A DNA stretch of 52,840 nt from CALBPI01 sp039700805 (GTDB lineage: Bacteria; Pseudomonadota; Gammaproteobacteria; Steroidobacterales; Woeseiaceae). Position 1 is the first letter of the stretch; every line of letters starts with the position of its first letter. The stretch covers positions 1-52,840 of the forward strand of contig JBCAZE010000005.1 in assembly GCA_039700805.1 (NCBI GenBank), in the 5' to 3' direction. The position numbers and the translations under genes were made by a program. This document shows positions 1 through 9,364 of this stretch, piece after piece. The notes under the pieces were generated by a model, which searched no databases, was not told the DNA's origin, and saw nothing but the letters and a program-made list of their open reading frames with translations.

Positions 1-81
1 GGTCGATTCGAAGGCGCGTTGGCTGATTTCAATTCAGCGGTCAACGGCGCAATCGCAGAACACGAGTCGTCGGGGTCCTGA
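1..81 (+). CDS. C-terminal end of an unidentified protein (partial)
   Basis: An open frame enters from the left edge and stops at TGA 79-81, giving 26 residues that begin GRFEGALADFNSAVNGAIAE. The composition looks like genuine coding sequence and it reads in the same direction as the next gene. The ending loosely resembles the last helix of PqiC-type (ABC-type transport auxiliary) lipoproteins, but 26 residues are too few to name the family. Confidence 0.5.
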   Translation, partial: GRFEGALADFNSAVNGAIAEHESSGS

Positions 82-215
82 GAAAATGAAGCCATAACTG
101 TCGATCATCGTTTGTGACGGATTGTTCGGGCCGAGAATAATGCGCATCATTACCCTTCGGGTGGCACGTTATCCGCGCGCTAAATCAGCGGGTTTTCCAA
201 AGGGTCTTCGAAGTG

Positions 216-851
216 ATGTTGAAAAACCAAGCCGATCGTCGTTTGCCTTGGTTGGCTTTGGCGACAGCATTGCTGCCGGTGATCGCAGTTAATGTCTGTT
301 ATCAACTCTCCACCGCCGCTGAATTTATCCCTCGTTGTGTGACCTATCTGGACGGATGTACGTCCATCAGCGCAACCGGAAGACACGGCGTTGCCTATTG
401 GGTGTTCAAGATCCTGATGCTGCCGCAGTGCCTATTGCTGGTCGTTTTTTGGCGGATGCTCGCCAAGCGACTGGAGGTCCGAAAGGCGTGGTGGCTCCGG
501 CTCACTTACGTGGCATCGGCGTTTCTTGCGGTCTATGTGATCGCTTTGGGCAGTGAGGGTGACCTTTATCGTTTGATGCGCCGCTACGGTGTGTTCGTTT
601 TCTTTCTAGGCACGTTCGTCACACAGATCACGATTACGGGGACGCGAGCGCGTCTGGCAATTCGCCCCTTCGGCTGGCGGTTTCAACAGCTGCTATTGAT
701 CGTGATGGGGTTTCTCGCGATTGCTGAAGTGCCGCTGGGTAGCTTTGGTCTCGAAGACGATCGCGCCGAAAATATCATCGAATGGAACTTCTCATTGCTG
801 ATGCAATGTTGGTTTCTTAGTTGGCTCTTCTTAACACCAGGCCGCCGTTAG
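216..851 (+). CDS. Frag1/DRAM-like integral membrane protein
   Basis: A protein of 211 residues from ATG 216; a GTG directly in front at 213 is an alternative start. It has about six hydrophobic segments. An early loop carries the stretch CTSISATGRHG, and the last segment reads EWNFSLLMQCWFLSWLF. Both features are seen in proteins of the Frag1/DRAM/Sfk1 family. Members have no agreed bacterial function. There is no clear Shine-Dalgarno sequence. The gene stands alone between the partial gene at the left edge and the convergent molybdenum enzyme. The family assignment rests on motif resemblance and is moderate; the existence of the gene is firm. Confidence 0.65.
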   Translation: MLKNQADRRLPWLALATALLPVIAVNVCYQLSTAAEFIPRCVTYLDGCTSISATGRHGVAYWVFKILMLPQCLLLVVFWRMLAKRLEVRKAWWLRLTYVASAFLAVYVIALGSEGDLYRLMRRYGVFVFFLGTFVTQITITGTRARLAIRPFGWRFQQLLLIVMGFLAIAEVPLGSFGLEDDRAENIIEWNFSLLMQCWFLSWLFLTPGRR

Positions 852-905
852 ACGCTGCGATTCTCGCTGTGCATAAGCCCAACCGGTGTTGATGGCGAAT
901 GCTAA

Positions 906-3152
906 TCACACGAATTGGATCGTCTTGTTAAAGGGCATTTCCCGAAGGCGCGTACCTGTCGCTGCGAAGATGGCATTGCCCAGTGCAGGTGCCGCTGGCG
1001 GTACCGGTGGCTCGCCGATGCCACGAATTTTGTTTGCGAGCTCGAGTCCTCGCACTTCAATCTCCGGACACTGATGAATCCGCATGGCGCTGTGTTGATG
1101 GAAATTGCTCTGTTGTTTTAGGCCATCCGAAAACGTGATCTCGCAATTCATCGCATGACCCAGTCCCCAAACGACGCCGCCCTTGACCTGGTTGTCAAAA
1201 TTCTCTGGGTCGATGATCTTGCCGACATCGGCAGCGACATAGACCTTGTCGATACGAATCCCTGCTGGGGTTTGGGTGACTTCGATGACTTCAGCCACGG
1301 GCACACCGAAACTGTCAACGAATGCGACGCCACGGCCACGATTCTCTGCTAATGGACTGCCCCAGTTGCTCATAGCTGCTACAGCTTCAAGAACGGCGCG
1401 CGACTCTGGACGACTGACAAGACGTAGTCGTTCCTCCATCGGATCGGCGCCAGCGGCATGGATCATTTCGTCGACGAACGTGTCGGCGAAAAAACCGGCC
1501 GTCGATGCGCCGACTGATCGCCAAGAGCTAACCGGCGCGAGTTCTGGTACGCGATAGGCGCGCATCCGAAAATGTGCGACGGCATAAGGCAGATTCCAGG
1601 CGCCAGCCGCAATCTGTGGGTCGGCACCCGGTGCCGGCGGTTGTCCGAGGCGCTCTGTTTGGGATGCTGAAACCGAGGGCGTCGCAATATCGATATCGAG
1701 AACCTCGATCTTTCCGTCGCGAACAACGCCGCGACCACGACTCATTCCAATCTGACGTACGAAGTCTTGTGCGAAGTCTTCCTCCCTCGTGTAGGTCAGC
1801 TTGATCGGAGTGCCAGGGAGTTGGGCTGCGATTTCCGCCGCCAACGTTACGTTGTTGAATTCGAGACGGTGCCCAAAACTGCCGCCACCATTTTGGTTGT
1901 GGAATATGACATCGTCAGCATCGCATCCGACCGTTTTCGCTACCTGTTGTTGGACGAAGCGCGGTAGTTGATGGGCACACCAGATCTCAACGCCGCCATC
2001 AGCCACCCGAGCGACTGCATTGAGCGGCTCTAGCGGTTGATGTGCAACATACGGTGCGCGGTATTCGCGTTCGATGGCATCGCCGCTCTCTAGCGCTGTC
2101 GGCACGTCCCCGTCATGCCGCCATTCCTTGTCCAAGAATGCGTCATCAAAGGCATCGTCCACCGCTTGCCAGTGATCTTCTTGATCATCGGGATAGGGCG
2201 TATCTTCCGACCAGGTCACATCGACGGCCTTCACCCCCTTAAATGCGTTCCACGTGTTGTCCGCAATAACCGCGAACCCGTTGGTCACTGCTAGCACCTC
2301 ACTGACCCCAGGCGATTGTTGTGCCCGCGTCGAATCGATGGACGCGATGCCTGCCCCCTGACGTGGATTGACGGACACTGCGGCGTACCGCATGCCTTCC
2401 ATAGCGATATCGATACCGTAGTGTTCGGTTCCGGTGGATCGCGCCACGATATCCAATCTTTGTTGGCGTTGTCCGATCAAACGCCACGTCGATGCATCTC
2501 GCAGTGACACTTCCGTTACGGGATCGATGGTCGCAGCAGTCCGTGCCAATGATGTGTACGAACGTCGAGTGCCGTCTGGCAGAACCACAGCGCCATTCTC
2601 CGTTTGGAGTTGTGTCACTGGGATGCCGGTTTCTTGCGCTGCGGCGAGTTTCAGTGTCTCGCGAGCAATAGCGCCCGCACGGCGCAGTTTCCCGAAACTA
2701 TCAGGTACCGACGACGACCCCCCTGTGCCTTGTATACCAGCCAACTTGGCAACAGCGCCCAACGTCTCTCGAGTGAGGCGCGCCGTGGTGCTCGTATCGT
2801 GTGAATCAAAGGGCGCGAGCTCTCCGGCGAGCACCGTGTTGTAGTAGGCCGGCGCTGGTTCGCCGTATGAGGTAGTGAACTGACCCCAAGAAAGATCCAT
2901 CTCTTCAGCGAGCAAGAGCGCCTGCATCGAAATCGCCCCCTGGCCGATGTCTGCGTGCGGTGTGATCAGTGTAATGCCGCTCTCGCTTATCTTGACCCAA
3001 GGGTTGAATGTAGCCTCACCATCGGCGAGCGACCCTAAGAGCGGATTCTTGTGTGGCTTCCTGGTCGCGTAAATGCCAAACGCAACACCGCCGGCGATAG
3101 CGCTCGATCCGATAAGGAACGTGCGGCGAGCGAACGTACGTGCCTTACCCAT
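906..3152 (-). CDS. molybdopterin-binding subunit of an isoquinoline 1-oxidoreductase-like hydroxylase (IorB type)
   Basis: Large subunit (748 residues) of a xanthine-oxidase-family molybdenum hydroxylase. The N-terminus has a twin-arginine leader (ARRTFLIGSSAIAGG), so export to the periplasm is expected. Molybdopterin-binding stretches are visible: HADIGQGAISMQALLLAEE near residue 65, GGGSFGHRLEFNN mid-protein, and RSVGASTAGFFADTFVDE further on. The catalytic glutamate lies in GIGEPPVPPAAPALGN near the C-terminus, where the family has its GEPP motif. It overlaps the end of the 2Fe-2S subunit gene by 8 bases, so the two are translationally coupled. The substrate, probably an N-heterocycle or an aldehyde, cannot be read from the sequence. 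No XdhC-type maturation factor or cytochrome c partner is encoded nearby. Confidence 0.9.
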   Translation of the reverse strand: MGKARTFARRTFLIGSSAIAGGVAFGIYATRKPHKNPLLGSLADGEATFNPWVKISESGITLITPHADIGQGAISMQALLLAEEMDLSWGQFTTSYGEPAPAYYNTVLAGELAPFDSHDTSTTARLTRETLGAVAKLAGIQGTGGSSSVPDSFGKLRRAGAIARETLKLAAAQETGIPVTQLQTENGAVVLPDGTRRSYTSLARTAATIDPVTEVSLRDASTWRLIGQRQQRLDIVARSTGTEHYGIDIAMEGMRYAAVSVNPRQGAGIASIDSTRAQQSPGVSEVLAVTNGFAVIADNTWNAFKGVKAVDVTWSEDTPYPDDQEDHWQAVDDAFDDAFLDKEWRHDGDVPTALESGDAIEREYRAPYVAHQPLEPLNAVARVADGGVEIWCAHQLPRFVQQQVAKTVGCDADDVIFHNQNGGGSFGHRLEFNNVTLAAEIAAQLPGTPIKLTYTREEDFAQDFVRQIGMSRGRGVVRDGKIEVLDIDIATPSVSASQTERLGQPPAPGADPQIAAGAWNLPYAVAHFRMRAYRVPELAPVSSWRSVGASTAGFFADTFVDEMIHAAGADPMEERLRLVSRPESRAVLEAVAAMSNWGSPLAENRGRGVAFVDSFGVPVAEVIEVTQTPAGIRIDKVYVAADVGKIIDPENFDNQVKGGVVWGLGHAMNCEITFSDGLKQQSNFHQHSAMRIHQCPEIEVRGLELANKIRGIGEPPVPPAAPALGNAIFAATGTRLREMPFNKTIQFV

Positions 3153-3618
3153 TGTCTGCGTCCTTGATGTATTGTGCTGCGCTTTTTATCGCATCGCGGA
3201 TGCGAGGATACGTGCCACAACGGCATAGATTGCCTCGCATGACGCGGTCGATATCCGCATCACTCGGTTCGGGATTTTCCTGCAACAATGACGTCGCCTG
3301 CATGATTTGTCCAGACTGGCAATACCCGCATTGTGCTACCTGATGTTCAATCCAAGCTCTTTGCACGGGTCCCGGTTGCAGAGGCGTGCCAACGCCTTCA
3401 ATCGTTGTGACTGACGTGTTGGCGACAACTTTTAGCGGCAATTGGCAAGAGCGCATCGCGCGACCATTCCAGAGCACGGTGCAGGCGCCGCATTGAGCGA
3501 TACCACAGCCGAATTTTGTGCCGGTCAGACCAAGTTCGTCACGGATTACCCAAAGAAGCGGCGTATCGTCACTGGAAGAGACCGACACGGGCTTCCCGTT
3601 CAATGAAAAAGTTGTCAC
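3145..3618 (-). CDS. 2Fe-2S subunit of the isoquinoline 1-oxidoreductase-like hydroxylase (IorA type)
   Basis: Small iron-sulfur subunit (157 residues) that passes electrons from the molybdenum centre. The plant-type 2Fe-2S site is CGIAQCGACTVLWNG near residues 38-52 with a fourth cysteine in RSCQLPL. The second, all-helical 2Fe-2S domain holds CGYCQSGQIM near residue 98 and NLCRCGTYPRI near residue 131. All eight cysteine ligands expected in the family are present. Translation starts at GTG 3618 behind a strong GAGGAGG. It is the first gene of a two-gene operon with the large subunit, and both are transcribed away from the NCS1 permease. Confidence 0.93.
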   Translation of the reverse strand: MTTFSLNGKPVSVSSSDDTPLLWVIRDELGLTGTKFGCGIAQCGACTVLWNGRAMRSCQLPLKVVANTSVTTIEGVGTPLQPGPVQRAWIEHQVAQCGYCQSGQIMQATSLLQENPEPSDADIDRVMRGNLCRCGTYPRIRDAIKSAAQYIKDADNG

Positions 3619-3728
3619 GAGCGCCTCCTCGTTGGCATTGATGGGTTGAGTCTACAAGAATTCTTACTCTGGTCGATCGATTCGCATCGGCTGTGGTCGC
3701 TGGACAGACCATTTGCTACGCTGTCTCG

Positions 3729-5018
3729 ATGTCAATCAACGAATCTGAGTACTCAACAGAGCGGGTACCACCAGAGAAAACCGGCGGTTGGATTGCCGTC
3801 GCGCTGGTTAGTGCGATGGTGGCTTTCTCGCTGCCGACGTTTGTCGCGGGTGTAGAGCTGTTCGCCGTCATGGATAACCGTCTGGCCATTATGGCGGTGT
3901 TGCTCGGTGGCGCGATTCTGACAGTGATCGGTGCATTGATGGGTGCTATTGGCAGTCGGACACGCCTGAGCTCATATTTGCTCGTCCGCGTCGCGTTCGG
4001 AAATCGTGGGGCAGCGGTAGCGAATCTTGCCTTCGCGATATCACTACTGGGTTGGTTTGGCTTCAATATCAATCTGTTTTCAATCACTGTCGTGCGGCTA
4101 TTCAGCGATCTCGGCGTTGGTGGCGTACCGGTTTGGGTGATCGAAGTGTTTGCCGGCGGCATCATGACGGTCACGACGTTGTTCGGCTTTCGGGCGATCA
4201 ATCGGCTCTCCATGGTGCTCACGCCGGTGTTGATGTTGGTCACAGCCTTGCTGGTTGCAACGATCATTGGTGACTATGAGCTTGGTGCTTTGATTGCCAC
4301 GTCGCGCTTGGCGGAGACCTCTTTCGGCGATGGTGTCTCGTCGGTTGTTGGCGGCATTATCGTCGGTGCCATCATTCTTCCAGACATTACGCGTTTCATT
4401 CGCGATTGGCGAGGCGCAGTTTACACAGCTGTCTTGTCGTATCTGGTGGTCGGGTCGATTGTCATGATCGCTGGCGGCCTTGTCTCCAGTGCCTCAAACA
4501 ATCCCGATTTCCTTGATGTCATGATTTCTGTGGGACTGGGATGGGCGGCATTTGCGATCGTGATTGCGGGCAGCTGGGTGTTGAATGCTTTGAATCTTTA
4601 CTCCACAGCTTTGAGTACGCGTGCCACCTTTCCAACGCTGAACGAATCCGCGTTGATCGTCGTTCTCGGTATCGGCGGCACGGTTGCCGCATTTGCCAAC
4701 ATTATCGATGCCTTTTTAGATTTTCTTTTCTATTTGTCGGTGGTCTTTGTTCCCGTTGCTGGCGTCATCATTATCGACTATTGGCGATCGGGTGCAGAGC
4801 GCTATGAATCGAGTCTCGAGTCGGATATTGGCGTTGGAGAAAGACCCGTTGCGATGATTAGTTGGGTCGGTGGCGCTGTGATCGCGCTTTTAGCGGCAGA
4901 GGGCTACCTCAGTTTATCGGGCATTGCTGCACTGGATGCGATGTTGTGTTCGGCAGTGCTGTTTGCGTTGTTGTCACTAGCGACGCGCCGTCGCGACGTG
5001 GCGCGGAGTGCCCCATGA
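3729..5018 (+). CDS. NCS1-family permease (cytosine/purine/allantoin-type transporter)
   Basis: Integral membrane transporter of about 429 residues with about twelve hydrophobic segments, related to CodB and other nucleobase-cation-symport-1 carriers. The ATG at 3729 begins MSINESEYSTERVPPEKTGG, a hydrophilic tail before the first membrane span, as in CodB; the frame is open upstream to 3693. The first span matches the CodB-like pattern VSAMVAFSLPTFVAG. Its stop overlaps the start of the next gene as ATGA, so it forms an operon with the HyuA-like and DUF917 genes. The likely cargo is a cyclic amide such as a hydantoin or pyrimidine derivative. That is inferred from the neighbours and is not visible in the permease itself. 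Confidence 0.88.
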   Translation: MSINESEYSTERVPPEKTGGWIAVALVSAMVAFSLPTFVAGVELFAVMDNRLAIMAVLLGGAILTVIGALMGAIGSRTRLSSYLLVRVAFGNRGAAVANLAFAISLLGWFGFNINLFSITVVRLFSDLGVGGVPVWVIEVFAGGIMTVTTLFGFRAINRLSMVLTPVLMLVTALLVATIIGDYELGALIATSRLAETSFGDGVSSVVGGIIVGAIILPDITRFIRDWRGAVYTAVLSYLVVGSIVMIAGGLVSSASNNPDFLDVMISVGLGWAAFAIVIAGSWVLNALNLYSTALSTRATFPTLNESALIVVLGIGGTVAAFANIIDAFLDFLFYLSVVFVPVAGVIIIDYWRSGAERYESSLESDIGVGERPVAMISWVGGAVIALLAAEGYLSLSGIAALDAMLCSAVLFALLSLATRRRDVARSAP

Positions 5019-6574
5019 AGCGCTTGGGTATTGACGTCGGGGGGACGCACACGGATGCGGTCGCGCTCGACGGCGATGCGGTCATCGCCGCGCACAAAGC
5101 ATCGACAAGCGCTGACGTTAGCACCGGCATTCTTGATGCTATCGATCATGTGCTGGCATCGGTGCCAGGTGGCGCCACCGAAATCGAGGCCGTCATGCTC
5201 GGTACAACGCAGTTCACCAATGCTGTTGTGGAGCGGCGCGAGATGGCGCCCGTGGCCGCTGTTCGCATCGGTGCACCGTCGGGCAGAGGTGTTCCACCAA
5301 AAATTGGATGGCCTGCGGACCTCGTTAACGCGACCGGCAGTCATGTCTACGAGTTAACGGGAGGCTATCTCTATGACGGCTGGCCGCTTGCTGCCATGGA
5401 CGATGCTGAAATAGATCGCACTATCGAAGACATCAAAGCAAAGGGCATTCCCACTGTTGCTGTCACGTCAGTGTTTTCCCCCATGCAACCCTCACCAGAA
5501 CTGCGATTCGTTGAGCGCTTACGACAGGTCGTCCCAGATATCTCTGTCACTACGTCACACAGTATTGGTCGCCTTGGAATTCTCGAGAGAGAAAACGCGG
5601 CAATCTTAAATGCTGCTTTGTTGCCGTTTTCATCGCGCGTGATCGATGCCTTTGAGCATGCGATTCGCGAGCGCGGTTTGTCGTGCCCATTCTTCGTGAG
5701 TCAGAACGACGGCACGTTGATGAACGCAACGTTCGCGCGTCGTTTTCCTGCGTTGACATTCGCTTCCGGTCCGACAAATTCATTGCGCGGCGCATGCCGT
5801 TTGAGTGGGCTTGAGGACGCCATCGTCGTCGATATCGGTGGGACGACGAGCGATATCGGCGTGTTGCAGGGCGGGTTTCCGCGCGAGTCGAATATGGTGA
5901 TCGAGGTGGGCGGTGTACGTACCAATTTTCGTATGCCAGATATACAGGCGATTGGGCTCGGCGGTGGCAGCATCATCGCCGATAGCGGTGACGCGGTTGG
6001 ACCGCAATCGGTGGGTCATGCGCTCACGAGCGAAGCACTGGTTTTCGGCGGAGAAGTACTGACAGCAACTGACGTTGCTGTCGCGCGTGGCTATGCAGAA
6101 ATCGGTGACAGTGCTCATGTTGCCAGCTTGCCACAACATCTGCTGGATACGGTGCAAATGAAGATGCAGCGTCTTTTGTCGCGCGCGATTGATCGCATGA
6201 AGCCGGGTCGCGATGAGATGCCCGTGGTTTTGGTCGGCGGGGGTGGCGTTATCGTTGGTGATGATATGGATCTCGGTGCGCGTATTGTTCGACCGCCCCA
6301 TGCGGGCGTTGCGAACGCGATCGGCGCTGCACTTGCACAGGTGGGTGCCGAACATGAGTGCATGGTTGACTACGAGCGCCTTGGTCGCGATCGGGCCATC
6401 AATGAAGCGCGTAGTGCGGCAATGGCCGCTGGTCGTCGTGCGGGTGCCGACCCTTCCAGCATGCGGGTTTCAGACATTGAGGAAACGGCCATGTCTTACA
6501 TGCCGGGCAGTATGACGCGATTACGCGTTAAAGTCGTTGGCGATATAGCACGAGGATCGTTGCATGCTGATTGA
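5015..6574 (+). CDS. hydantoinase/oxoprolinase-family ATPase (HyuA-like, short form)
   Basis: A protein of 519 residues of the ASKHA-fold hydantoinase A/oxoprolinase family, which open cyclic amides at the expense of ATP. The first nucleotide-binding motif is GIDVGGTHTDAVALDGD at residues 5-21, the second is VVDIGGTTSDIGVL near residue 270, and a glycine-rich VLVGGGGVIVGDD lies near residue 408. Length is well below full HyuA proteins of around 690 residues. It fits the shorter subgroup usually found beside DUF917 genes. The start is ATG 5015, overlapping the permease stop by four bases; the end overlaps the DUF917 gene by 11 bases. The ring substrate is not identifiable. Confidence 0.88.
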   Translation: MKRLGIDVGGTHTDAVALDGDAVIAAHKASTSADVSTGILDAIDHVLASVPGGATEIEAVMLGTTQFTNAVVERREMAPVAAVRIGAPSGRGVPPKIGWPADLVNATGSHVYELTGGYLYDGWPLAAMDDAEIDRTIEDIKAKGIPTVAVTSVFSPMQPSPELRFVERLRQVVPDISVTTSHSIGRLGILERENAAILNAALLPFSSRVIDAFEHAIRERGLSCPFFVSQNDGTLMNATFARRFPALTFASGPTNSLRGACRLSGLEDAIVVDIGGTTSDIGVLQGGFPRESNMVIEVGGVRTNFRMPDIQAIGLGGGSIIADSGDAVGPQSVGHALTSEALVFGGEVLTATDVAVARGYAEIGDSAHVASLPQHLLDTVQMKMQRLLSRAIDRMKPGRDEMPVVLVGGGGVIVGDDMDLGARIVRPPHAGVANAIGAALAQVGAEHECMVDYERLGRDRAINEARSAAMAAGRRAGADPSSMRVSDIEETAMSYMPGSMTRLRVKVVGDIARGSLHAD

Positions 6575-7676
6575 GGCTGACGATCTCGACGATCTCACGA
6601 CCGGTGCCGTCTTTTTGGCAACCGGCGGTGGCGGCGACCCCTATGTCACGTTGCTAGCAACTCGCGAAGTCTTGCGACGCTATGGTCCTGCAACGTTGAT
6701 CAAGCCCGAGGCGCTGGATGATGATGCGCTGGTCGTCACGATCGGTGGCGTGGGTGCGCCCACCGTCGGTCTCGAACTCTTACCTTCCGAGAACGATGTC
6801 TTAGTCACCCTAGAAGCATTCGAGCAGCGAATGGGGCGCACTGTCGACGCTGTCGTTTCGTTTGAGGTGGGCGGTGGCAATTCGCTGATTCCGATCATGG
6901 CTGCTGCAGCGCGTGGCATTCCCTGCGTCGACGGCGATGGCATGGGTCGTGCTTTGCCCGAGGCGCAAATGATGACGTATGCCATTGCCGGCGTCTCACC
7001 GACGCCCGCCGTCGCAGTGGATTATGCCGGCAACCGTGTCACGTTCGACACCGACAACACCCACACCTACGAGCGCCACATTCGAGCGATGGCTCAAGCG
7101 ATGGGCGGGATGATCACGGCTGCTGAACATCCGATGACCGGTGCTGAGCTGAAAGCGGCGATCGTGCCAAGCACCATTACATTTTCGATACTGTTGGGCC
7201 GCGTGCTGAACGCAAAGCATGCGAATGCAGTGGCGGCCATCGGCGCGATGGCGCCTTTGTTCCGAGACTCGATTTACGGCGAGCTGCATCATCTTTTTAC
7301 CGGCAAAGTCGTCGACTATTCAAGCAGAGTCGAAGGCGGCTTTGATGTGGGGACCGCGATCGTTGAGTCGTTCGATGGCGAGGGCCCGACATTGGAGCTC
7401 GCGGTCAAGAATGAGTTTTTGGTCGCTACTATCGATGGCAAAGTGCTCGCCAGTGTTCCGGACCTCATTACGATCTTAGACTTTGAAACAGCAAAACCGA
7501 TCAATGCCGAGCGATTGCGTTTTGGGCAGCGCGTGAGTGTTGTTGCCGTCGGCTGTCCGAGCCACTACCGGACGACCAAAGCGCTATCTGTGGTGGCGCC
7601 TCGCGCTTTTGGTTTCGACCTTGATTATCACCCTGTCGAGTCTTTGGTCGACGGCCATCAGCTGCCCCCTGACTGA
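6564..7676 (+). CDS. DUF917 family protein
   Basis: A protein of 370 residues with the DUF917 hallmarks: an N-terminal FLATGGGGDPY near residues 18-28, a mid-N-terminal FEVGGGNSLIPIMAAAARG, then CVDGDGMGRALPE. Proteins of this family are commonly encoded next to hydantoinase/oxoprolinase-like genes, as here, and are thought to work with them, but their reaction is not established. It overlaps the preceding gene by 11 bases and is the last gene of the permease operon. Its stop lies 12 bases from the end of the convergent aldo/keto reductase gene, with no obvious terminator between them. Confidence 0.9.
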   Translation: MLIEADDLDDLTTGAVFLATGGGGDPYVTLLATREVLRRYGPATLIKPEALDDDALVVTIGGVGAPTVGLELLPSENDVLVTLEAFEQRMGRTVDAVVSFEVGGGNSLIPIMAAAARGIPCVDGDGMGRALPEAQMMTYAIAGVSPTPAVAVDYAGNRVTFDTDNTHTYERHIRAMAQAMGGMITAAEHPMTGAELKAAIVPSTITFSILLGRVLNAKHANAVAAIGAMAPLFRDSIYGELHHLFTGKVVDYSSRVEGGFDVGTAIVESFDGEGPTLELAVKNEFLVATIDGKVLASVPDLITILDFETAKPINAERLRFGQRVSVVAVGCPSHYRTTKALSVVAPRAFGFDLDYHPVESLVDGHQLPPD

Positions 7677-7688
7677 GCCCGCTGATTC

Positions 7689-8579
7689 TCAGGGCATTGG
7701 AGCGCCAAACCGCGCCTCACAAATTTCATACCATTCGCGGCGAGACAACGTGACGTCGAGTGCGGCGATGGCTTCTGAGACTCGCTCCGGCGATTGTGAT
7801 CCGATAATCGGCATCACGTTGGGCGTCTTTAGTACAAACGCTAACGCGGCCTGACTTCGTGTGCAGTGTTTGGCCGCTGCAATTCGATCGAGCTGCGACG
7901 CGACGCGCCAAAGATGACGTGGGTGGTTGTCATCGATTTTCTGTAACAGCTCCCCACCGCCGAGGGGAGACCAAGCCATCGCAGTCATCGAGTGCTGCTG
8001 ACACTGATCGAGCGTGCCGTCCTGTAACGGCGATAAGTGTTTGGCTGAAAATTCTATTTGATTGACCACCAAAGGTGCATTGAGATGGGCACGTAGTGCA
8101 TCAACTTGTGCTGGGGTGTAGTTTGACACGCCGACAGTGCGAACTTTACCGTCGCGCACGAGTGTATCGAGGGCGAGGGCGACCTCTTCGGCCCCGGTTA
8201 GCCAATCCGGTCGGTGAATCATGTAGACATCGAGTCTGTCCAGACCTAGGCGGGCTAAGGATGCTTCACAATCCTTGATTAAAAACGCCTTGCTGCTGTT
8301 GTAAGGCGTCGGCAAATCCAAACCGCCCTTGCTCGCGATTACCCAGTCATCGGGACTGCTACTGTGCTTGCGCAGCGCTTGGCCGAGAACTGACTCAGCA
8401 TGGCCTGCGCCACCCGGAGAGCCGTAACCGTAGATCGCTGCTGTATCGATAAAGTTGATGCCGTGCGTCGTGAGCGTTTCGAGCATCGTCAGCGCGACAG
8501 ACATGCTATCGAGACGCCAACATCCCCAGGATAGCGGGCTCACCGCGATATCACTGTCACCGAGCGTGATTCTATTCAT
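7689..8579 (-). CDS. aldo/keto reductase
   Basis: NAD(P)H-dependent oxidoreductase of 296 residues with the (beta/alpha)8 aldo/keto reductase fold. The catalytic tetrad is visible: Asp and Tyr in NFIDTAAIYGYG near residues 42-53, Lys in VIASKGG near 84, and His in YMIHRPD near 121. The cofactor-binding end holds NVMPIIGSQSPERV. It resembles the YdhF/Tas-like bacterial branch and is probably a cytosolic reductase of aldehydes or ketones of unknown identity. It stands alone and converges on the DUF917 gene. Confidence 0.9.
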   Translation of the reverse strand: MNRITLGDSDIAVSPLSWGCWRLDSMSVALTMLETLTTHGINFIDTAAIYGYGSPGGAGHAESVLGQALRKHSSSPDDWVIASKGGLDLPTPYNSSKAFLIKDCEASLARLGLDRLDVYMIHRPDWLTGAEEVALALDTLVRDGKVRTVGVSNYTPAQVDALRAHLNAPLVVNQIEFSAKHLSPLQDGTLDQCQQHSMTAMAWSPLGGGELLQKIDDNHPRHLWRVASQLDRIAAAKHCTRSQAALAFVLKTPNVMPIIGSQSPERVSEAIAALDVTLSRREWYEICEARFGAPMP

Positions 8580-8708
8580 AGCGTTTCTTCTTTTCGTGAT
8601 CCGTTGTCGATTACGGACAGGACGGCTGTTGATTGTCGATCGAACGTTAGCACAAGCGTGTTGTGGAGAACGACGAGAAATGAGGTGGCGCGTGAACGCT
8701 TGTCGTGT

Positions 8709-9329
8709 CTAACCTGCTAGACGCCAGAGGTACCAGCTTGCAACGCTGCGATACGGCCGCCAGGACGCTGCGATGTCCATGAAGGTCTCGGCATCCGGTC
8801 GGTCCGGCAATTCGCAGAGCATTTGCATGCCACGTTGCAGTCCGACGTCCGCAGGCGCAGCGATATCCGGCCTTCTCAGCCCGAACATCAAAAACATTTG
8901 TGCCGTCCATACGCCGACGCCCGGGAGGGATACCAGCTGTTCAATCACGGCGTCATCATCCCATTGTGCGAGCTGTCGGAAATTGAGTCTGCCATCCAGT
9001 CGTGCCTGTGCGAGGCCTTTAATAAATCGAGTCTTGGCAGCGGAAAGCCCGACACTGCGGCACTGTTGCTCGGATAATGCGGTGATCGCTGCGGGCTCAA
9101 GACGCGACTTGTTGCAAGCAGACAATAGCCGCGAACCGATGGTGTGTGCGGCGGCGACTGACAGTTGTTGCCCAACGATTGATGACACGAGCGTATCGAA
9201 TAAATCGGTTTGCGGTCGATCCAGCGGACAACGGGGAAATTGCCTGATCAATTCTGAAAAGCCAGGTTCTTGACGGCGTAAATGACGCAAGGCCTGTGCC
9301 ATCATCTTCGGATTTATTTTTTTCTTCAT
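8709..9329 (-). CDS. DNA-3-methyladenine glycosylase II (AlkA-type, short form)
   Basis: Base-excision repair glycosylase of the HhH-GPD superfamily, 206 residues from ATG 9329. The frame stays open upstream to 9497, but that part crosses the mrcB promoter region and is not coding-like. The helix-hairpin-helix is VSLPGVGVWTAQMFLMFGL near residues 130-148. The catalytic aspartate follows in AAPADVGLQRG, aligned with Asp238 of E. coli AlkA. SIVGQQLSVAAAHTIGSRL is the usual early helical motif. E. coli AlkA is 282 residues; this protein lacks the N-terminal beta domain, as many bacterial versions do. It is divergent from mrcB. Confidence 0.88.
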   Translation of the reverse strand: MKKKINPKMMAQALRHLRRQEPGFSELIRQFPRCPLDRPQTDLFDTLVSSIVGQQLSVAAAHTIGSRLLSACNKSRLEPAAITALSEQQCRSVGLSAAKTRFIKGLAQARLDGRLNFRQLAQWDDDAVIEQLVSLPGVGVWTAQMFLMFGLRRPDIAAPADVGLQRGMQMLCELPDRPDAETFMDIAASWRPYRSVASWYLWRLAG

Positions 9330-9364
9330 TGGACGTGTTGTCGTGATCGAGTTTGCCGAGCGTC

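Noticed and set aside
5780..6355. Open frame of 191 codons on the minus strand
   Set aside because: Antisense to the HyuA-like gene, whose ATPase motifs are unambiguous on the plus strand.
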